11,561 nt of DNA, from the NCBI GenBank assembly GCA_011048645.1, contig DSDR01000007.1, forward strand, positions 1-11,561. Direction: 5' to 3'. The position numbers and the translations under genes are program-made. This document shows, piece after piece, positions 7,850 through 11,561 of this stretch. How positions within the stretch are numbered: the stretch's first letter is position 1; the number at the start of each line of letters is the position of its first letter. The notes beneath the pieces were generated by a model. That model made no database searches. It saw only the letters and a program-made list of their open reading frames with translations, and was not told the origin of the DNA. Source of the stretch: Phycisphaerales bacterium (GTDB lineage Bacteria > Planctomycetota > Phycisphaerae > Sedimentisphaerales > Anaerohalosphaeraceae).

Positions 7850-8761
7850 TCAGAAATCGTCAGCCTTGCGATAGGCTTCAATAAGCACTTTTTCACCCTC
7901 TTTGCCGCCGGCGCTGATGCCGTGTTCCATACAGATCACGCCGTCATAGCCTTTTTGATGCAAATGTTTGAAGATATTGCGATAATTGATCTCGCCGGTG
8001 CCCGGCTCTCGTCGTCCGGGGTTGTCGCCGACGTGGAAACTGGCGATTTCACCCCAGGCATTGTCAATATTGGGGATCAGATTGCCCTCGGTAATCTGCT
8101 GGTGGTACAGGTCGTTGACGATCTTGCAGCAGGGGTGGTTGACCGCCCGGCAGATGGCATAGGTTTGCGAGATCGTTGTTAAAAATAAACCCGGATGATC
8201 GCGTTTATTCAGCGGCTCCAACACAATCACCAGTCCCGATTCTTCGCAGACCTCGGCAATGTATTTCAGGTTTTCAATGACATTGGCCGTCTGATAGCCC
8301 CAATCCATTCGCTGGTTATACCGTCCGGGAACCATCAGCCCCCATTTGGCGCCGGTGCGCTTGGCCGTTTCGATGCCGCTGCGGACGCGATTGATCAAAT
8401 CCCGGCGGATGTCCGCATCATTCAGGACAAAGCTTTCCTTGCCGAAATCCGCATAAATGACGAACGGCCCCATGTCCATATTCCGCTCGCGCAGGGCGTT
8501 GCCGATGCGTTCCTGCAAATCGGCCGGTTTGCCCATCAGGCCGTTGTCAAAAATCGCCCGAAACCCCTGATCGTGCATAAATCGAATCCCATCAATCAGA
8601 TCATTTCCGGCGTGCTGACGAAATCGTCCGATATCGGGGGCATACTTGAGTTTGAAAGGGGTGTTCGAAGACGTGTTTTCCGCTGCCCCTGCTGTACCCA
8701 AACCGGTCGAAAGGGCGGTTCCCGCGGCCAGACTGCTTGCTAAAAAATGACGTCGATCCAT
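7850..8761 (-). CDS. Sugar isomerase/epimerase-like TIM barrel, Tat-exported, first gene of the operon
   Basis: A 303-residue xylose-isomerase-like TIM barrel. The signal begins at once with DRRHFLASS (2-10), a hydrophobic segment and a likely cleavage region near 'GTAGAAEN' (22-29). Active-site positions of the fold are conserved: E182 in 'VLEPLN', D217 and H220 in 'VNDLYHQQ', H243 in 'FHVGDNPGRREPGTGEINY' and E279 in 'CMEHG'. It has the same framework as the downstream TIM barrel, but the two are clearly diverged over the rest of the chain (for example 'GDNPGRREPG' here against 'AGVPGRNEID' there), so they probably have distinct substrates. ATG at 8761 is chosen because GGAGG (8768-8772) is 6 nt upstream and the Tat motif follows directly; the in-frame ATG at 8800 lacks support. 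A promoter lies about 75 bp upstream. Function is probably sugar or keto-sugar epimerisation, isomerisation or lyase chemistry; the substrate cannot be told. Confidence 0.9.
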   Translation of the reverse strand: MDRRHFLASSLAAGTALSTGLGTAGAAENTSSNTPFKLKYAPDIGRFRQHAGNDLIDGIRFMHDQGFRAIFDNGLMGKPADLQERIGNALRERNMDMGPFVIYADFGKESFVLNDADIRRDLINRVRSGIETAKRTGAKWGLMVPGRYNQRMDWGYQTANVIENLKYIAEVCEESGLVIVLEPLNKRDHPGLFLTTISQTYAICRAVNHPCCKIVNDLYHQQITEGNLIPNIDNAWGEIASFHVGDNPGRREPGTGEINYRNIFKHLHQKGYDGVICMEHGISAGGKEGEKVLIEAYRKADDF

Positions 8762-8794
8762 AACAGACCTCCATAATCGAGACAGTATGTCCTT

Positions 8795-8871
8795 TTGCAT
8801 CGCAATAGAGTAAATGATTCCCCTGATGCAATGCCACTATACGCTAAATTTTCTCAAAAAACAACGATGCA
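8795..8871. promoter_or_regulatory. Triple GATGCA motif around the operon promoter (possible operator)
   Basis: TTGCATC (8795-8801) and GATGCAA (8825-8831) form a perfect 7-bp inverted repeat with centres 30 bp apart, across the predicted start of transcription. A third GATGCA (8866-8871) lies just upstream of the -35 region, about 40 bp further on. Spacings near multiples of a helical turn are what a regulator binding one face of the DNA would need. Neither a regulator gene nor experimental support is in the window. Confidence 0.35.
8836..8864 (-). promoter_or_regulatory. Predicted promoter of the five-gene exported sugar module
   Basis: On the minus strand TTGTTT (8859-8864) and TATAGT (8836-8841) are separated by 17 bp. 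The -10 is good (5 of 6) and the -35 is poor (3 of 6), as in many regulated promoters. Transcription would start near 8829, giving a leader of about 68 nt before the ATG at 8761. Confidence 0.5.
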
Positions 8872-8979
8872 CGGAAAAAGACGCTTTATTGGTCTTTCTT
8901 ATTGCACAAAGATCGTCGCGGTCGTTTTCGAGTCGTCATTTCAGGTATTTTGTTTCAGTCGTTTTGATGGTCAGCGGCG

Positions 8980-10554
8980 TCATTCATTGAGCGCGCCGGC
9001 GTCTTTGAGCAATTTGTATTCGACGCTATCGACCAGCGCCAGCCAGCTTGCTTCAATGATATTTTCCGACGCCCCGACGGTTCCCCACATATCCTGCGAG
9101 TCGCGGCTTTCGATGACCACGCGGACCCGCGCCGCCGTACCCGCACGGGCATTGACCACGCGCACCTTATAATCAATCAGGCTCATACTCTTGATGTTCG
9201 GATAAAACGCCTCCATTGCCTTGCGCAAGGCCCCGTCCAGGGCGTTGACCGGGCCGTCGCCTTCGCTGACGACGTGCTCAACCCGCCCATCGACGGACAG
9301 TTTAACGGTCGCCTCGGTAATCATTCGACCGGACTCGGCGCGTTCGATATCGACGTGATACTTAATCAGCTCAAAACTGGGCTTGTATGTGCCCAGCAGT
9401 TTTTTGATGAGCAGGTCGAAACTGGCCTCGGCGATTTCGAACTGATAGCCTTCTTTCTCCAGTTCCTGAACTTTCTGCAGAATGGCACGGGCGACATTTC
9501 TGTCGCTGATGATTTTTTTCTTTTCGAGCTTGTCCAGTACATTGGACGCTCCGGACAATTCCGAAATCAAAAACCGGCGTTCATTGCCCACCAGTTCGGG
9601 CGAAATATGCTCATAGGTTTTCTGATTCTTGCGGATGGCATCGATGTGCAGTCCGCCCTTATGGGCAAAAGCGCTTTCACCGACATACGGCATATGCGTA
9701 ACCGGCGTCAGATTGGCGATTTCGAAGGCAAACCGCGACACCTCCGTCAAGCTGCGCAGATTCTCGTCCCCGACGGTTTCATACCCCATTTTCAGCGACA
9801 GGTTGGGGATAATCGTGCAGAGATTGGCGTTTCCGGTGCGTTCGCCCAGACCGTTGAGCGTGCCCTGAACGTGGCGGGCGCCGGCGCGTACTCCGGCCAG
9901 CGAGTTGGCCACCGCACAGTCCGAGTCGTTGTGGCAGTGGATGCCGATGGTCGCACCGGAAAAAGTCTGACAGACCGTCCGGGTAATTTCATAGACCTCA
10001 TCCGGAAGCGCCCCGCCATTGGTTTCGCACAGGGCCAGCGTGTCGGCGCCGGCTTCAGCAGCCGCGGCCAGCACCTTCATCGCATAGTCCGGATTGTTCT
10101 TGTAGCCGTCGAAAAAGTGCTCGGCGTCAAAAATGACCTCACGACCCTGTTTTTTCAGATAGGCCACCGAATCGGCGCACAGCATGATATTGTCTTCCAG
10201 ACCGCACCGCAGCACATCGGTTACGTGCATATCCCACGTCTTGCCGACAATCGTAATCACCGGCACATCACAGGCCAGCAGGGCGGCGATACCGGCGTCT
10301 TGTTCGACCGGATTATTCGCCCGCCGTGTGCTGCCGAACGCCGCGATGCGGGCATGCTGGAATGGAATCTCGCTAAGCCGACGGAAAAACTCCTCTTCCT
10401 TGGGATTGCTCAGCGGAAACCCGCCTTCGATATAATCAATGCCGAACTCGTCGAGCCGTCGGGCCAAAAGCAGCTTGTCCTCAACCGAAAAACTGATGCC
10501 CTCGGCCTGCATCCCGTCCCGCAGCGTCGTGTCGTAAATCTTTACTTTTTCCAT
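8980..10554 (-). CDS. cimA: (R)-citramalate synthase
   Basis: Cytosolic enzyme that condenses pyruvate with acetyl-CoA to (R)-citramalate, the first step of the threonine-independent route to 2-oxobutyrate and isoleucine. The 524 residues match the family length. The catalytic HMGL-like barrel opens with 'IYDTTLRDGMQAEGISFSVEDK' split as DTTLRDG (8-14; metal ligand D13) and EGISFSVEDK (18-27), the latter typical of CimA rather than LeuA. The metal site HCHND (206-210) and 'GERTGNANL' (237-245) follow, then 'HKGGLHIDA' (298-306). A C-terminal LeuA-type allosteric dimer domain (about 395-520) is present and intact, so isoleucine feedback is expected. ATG at 10554 gives MEKVKIYDTT; an in-frame ATG at 10566 (adding MSFI) is equally possible, and neither has a strong Shine-Dalgarno. 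No clear terminator separates it from the sugar operon 218 bp downstream on the same strand. Confidence 0.95.
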   Translation of the reverse strand: MEKVKIYDTTLRDGMQAEGISFSVEDKLLLARRLDEFGIDYIEGGFPLSNPKEEEFFRRLSEIPFQHARIAAFGSTRRANNPVEQDAGIAALLACDVPVITIVGKTWDMHVTDVLRCGLEDNIMLCADSVAYLKKQGREVIFDAEHFFDGYKNNPDYAMKVLAAAAEAGADTLALCETNGGALPDEVYEITRTVCQTFSGATIGIHCHNDSDCAVANSLAGVRAGARHVQGTLNGLGERTGNANLCTIIPNLSLKMGYETVGDENLRSLTEVSRFAFEIANLTPVTHMPYVGESAFAHKGGLHIDAIRKNQKTYEHISPELVGNERRFLISELSGASNVLDKLEKKKIISDRNVARAILQKVQELEKEGYQFEIAEASFDLLIKKLLGTYKPSFELIKYHVDIERAESGRMITEATVKLSVDGRVEHVVSEGDGPVNALDGALRKAMEAFYPNIKSMSLIDYKVRVVNARAGTAARVRVVIESRDSQDMWGTVGASENIIEASWLALVDSVEYKLLKDAGALNE

Positions 10555-10590
10555 AATGAAACTCATAATTGCCGTTTTGTGAAATGACGC

Positions 10591-10618
10591 ATTATAACCG
10601 GAATCCGACAAAAGTAAA
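10591..10618 (-). promoter_or_regulatory. Predicted cimA promoter
   Basis: On the minus strand TTTACT (10613-10618) and a perfect TATAAT (10591-10596) are separated by 16 bp. Transcription would start near 10584, leaving a leader of about 17-30 nt depending on which start codon is used. Assigned from consensus match only. Confidence 0.5.
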
Positions 10619-10709
10619 TACGAAAAACGCATTTCACCCCGCCCGGCCCGGTCCGCAAAGCGCCCGAGGTGCGAGTTTATGCTTTTTGATTTTTTGACGC
10701 GGATTGGGG

Positions 10710-10737
10710 TTGTGCTTTGCCGACCAAGAGGTATAAT
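10710..10737 (+). promoter_or_regulatory. Predicted promoter of the type IIG gene
   Basis: TTGTGC (10710-10715) and a perfect TATAAT (10732-10737) are separated by 16 bp. Transcription would begin near 10744, about 38 nt before the ATG at 10782. It is divergent from the cimA promoter; the two -10 elements are about 135 bp apart. Confidence 0.5.
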
Positions 10738-10774
10738 ACTGTCCGAAATAGGGTTTATGCAATCGAAAGGCATC

Positions 10775-10779
10775 GGAGG
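10775..10779 (+). promoter_or_regulatory. Closely spaced Shine-Dalgarno of the type IIG gene
   Basis: A perfect GGAGG ends only 2 nt before the ATG at 10782, shorter than the usual 5-9 nt. AAAGG at 10766-10770 could serve instead with 11 nt spacing. Either choice predicts less than optimal translation of the start codon that the protein sequence demands. Confidence 0.4.
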
Positions 10780-10781
10780 CA

Positions 10782-11561
10782 ATGGGCGCACCGGCACAGA
10801 TTCTGGAATTGATAGAGCGGTTCGAGCGTAACCGCGACGATTATCGCGCGGGACGCTACAACGAGGCCCAGTTGCGGCGGGAGTTTATTGACCCGATGTT
10901 TATCGCGCTGGGCTGGGACGTCAACAACGAGGCCGGACACGCCGAGGCCTATAAGGATGTAATTCACGAAGACAGCATCCGCGTCGGCTCGGCGACCAAA
11001 GCCCCGGACTACTGTTTTCGCATCGGCGGAACACGCAAATTTTTCCTCGAGGCCAAGAAACCCTCGGTGGATATCAAGGGCGACCCCGCCCCGGCCTACC
11101 AGCTTCGCCGGTACGCGTGGAGCGCAAAACTGCCGCTGTCGATCTTGACCGATTTCGAGGAGTTTGCGGTCTATGACTGCCGCGTGCGGCCGGCCCCAAA
11201 CGACAAATCTTCAACCGCCCGCGTCAAATACATCACCTTTGACCAGTTCGCCGAGCAGTGGGACCAAATCGAGGGCATTTTCTCCAAAAAGGCGGTTCTG
11301 CAGGGTTCGTTTGACCGGTACGCCGAGACGAGCCGCCTGAAAAAGGGCACGGCCACTGTCGATGACGCCTTTCTGGCCGAGATTGACGACTGGCGCGAGG
11401 TGCTGGCCCGCAACATCGCCCTGCGCAACCCGATGCTGGACGGGCGGGGGCTGAATTTCGCCGTACAGATTACCATTGATCGGATTATCTTTCTACGGAT
11501 CTGCGAGGATCGGCGTCTGGAGCGGTACGGGCAATTGATGGAGCTGTTCAACGGCCAGGAC
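10782..11561 (+). CDS. Type IIG restriction-modification enzyme, N-terminal nuclease part (cut by window end)
   Basis: The 260 visible codons match my recollection of the N-terminus of large single-chain type IIG restriction enzyme/methyltransferases (Eco57I-like). 'LRREFIDPMFIALGWDV' (31-47) and 'YKDVIHED' (57-64) lead into a PD-(D/E)xK nuclease core: P75-D76, then E90-A-K92 in 'FFLEAKKPS'. These are followed by 'APAYQLRRYAWSAKLPLSIL' (103-122), 'TDFEEFAVYDC' (123-133) and the helical connector 'NFAVQITIDRIIFLRICEDR' (225-244) that usually precedes the methyltransferase domain. The adenine methyltransferase and target-recognition domains would follow to the right of the window. The nuclease would cut unmodified foreign DNA, and the same polypeptide would methylate the host site. 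The start at 10782 is fixed by resemblance to family N-termini and the absence of another in-frame Met before residue 38. Whether the full gene is intact cannot be seen. Confidence 0.88.
   Translation, partial: MGAPAQILELIERFERNRDDYRAGRYNEAQLRREFIDPMFIALGWDVNNEAGHAEAYKDVIHEDSIRVGSATKAPDYCFRIGGTRKFFLEAKKPSVDIKGDPAPAYQLRRYAWSAKLPLSILTDFEEFAVYDCRVRPAPNDKSSTARVKYITFDQFAEQWDQIEGIFSKKAVLQGSFDRYAETSRLKKGTATVDDAFLAEIDDWREVLARNIALRNPMLDGRGLNFAVQITIDRIIFLRICEDRRLERYGQLMELFNGQD

Noticed and set aside
8877..8897. Hairpin AAAGAC/GTCTTT after cimA as a terminator
   Set aside because: The stem is only 6 bp with two G-C pairs and a nine-base loop, followed by a very short T run on the minus strand; too weak to call.
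9274..10587. Long plus-strand open frame of 437 codons opposite cimA
   Set aside because: It lies entirely over a gene with unmistakable CimA motifs. Its protein has no recognisable domain, and GC-rich codon usage explains the open antisense frame.
10579..10637. Inverted repeat GTGAAATG (10579-10586) and CATTTCAC (10630-10637) flanking the cimA promoter
   Set aside because: An 8-bp match with 43 bp between the arms is expected by chance fairly often in an intergenic region of this length, and nothing else supports an operator.

Overview
The window looks like a stretch of a GC-rich, free-living bacterial chromosome, most likely Planctomycetota (a Phycisphaerae/Sedimentisphaerales-like lineage is my best guess; Lentisphaerota or Verrucomicrobiota relatives are possible). 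The assignment is inference. It rests on the style of the prepilin-type protein (an 'FTLIELLVVIAIIALLL' leader followed by an alanine/lysine-rich helix), on Tat-exported Gfo/Idh/MocA oxidoreductases encoded next to a DUF1080 protein and xylose-isomerase-like TIM barrels, and on RseP and IspC sequence details.

Layout. (1) 1-2336, minus strand: a housekeeping pair, ispC (dxr) followed by rseP. rseP runs off the left edge. A near-consensus sigma70-type promoter lies so close to ispC that the mRNA may be almost leaderless. (2) 2337-3515, plus strand: an AT-rich leader, one solitary prepilin-type (pseudopilin-like) gene, and a strong hairpin terminator that also serves the operon converging from the right. 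(3) 3546-8761, minus strand: five closely spaced genes, read from right to left as TIM barrel, TIM barrel, DUF1080 lipoprotein, Gfo/Idh/MocA oxidoreductase and a second Gfo/Idh/MocA oxidoreductase. All five products carry export signals (four twin-arginine, one lipoprotein). All five have Shine-Dalgarno sites, and one recognisable promoter lies upstream at about 8836-8864. (4) 8980-10554, minus strand: cimA, (R)-citramalate synthase. (5) 10782-11561, plus strand: the N-terminal part of a type IIG restriction-modification enzyme, transcribed divergently from cimA and cut by the right edge.

How the genes fit together. The five-gene module is the most interesting part. Its family content (sugar C3-type dehydrogenases, a DUF1080/3-keto-glycoside hydrolase-type domain, sugar isomerase/epimerase/lyase-type TIM barrels) matches the logic of 3-keto-glycoside chemistry: oxidise a glycoside, then epimerise or cleave the keto-sugar, then reduce or release the product. 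Every enzyme appears to act outside the cytoplasm, where free NAD(P) is not available. A closed redox cycle with tightly bound cofactor is therefore a plausible, untested idea. No transporter, regulator or classical glycoside hydrolase is seen inside the module. No tRNA, rRNA, CRISPR array or insertion sequence was recognised.
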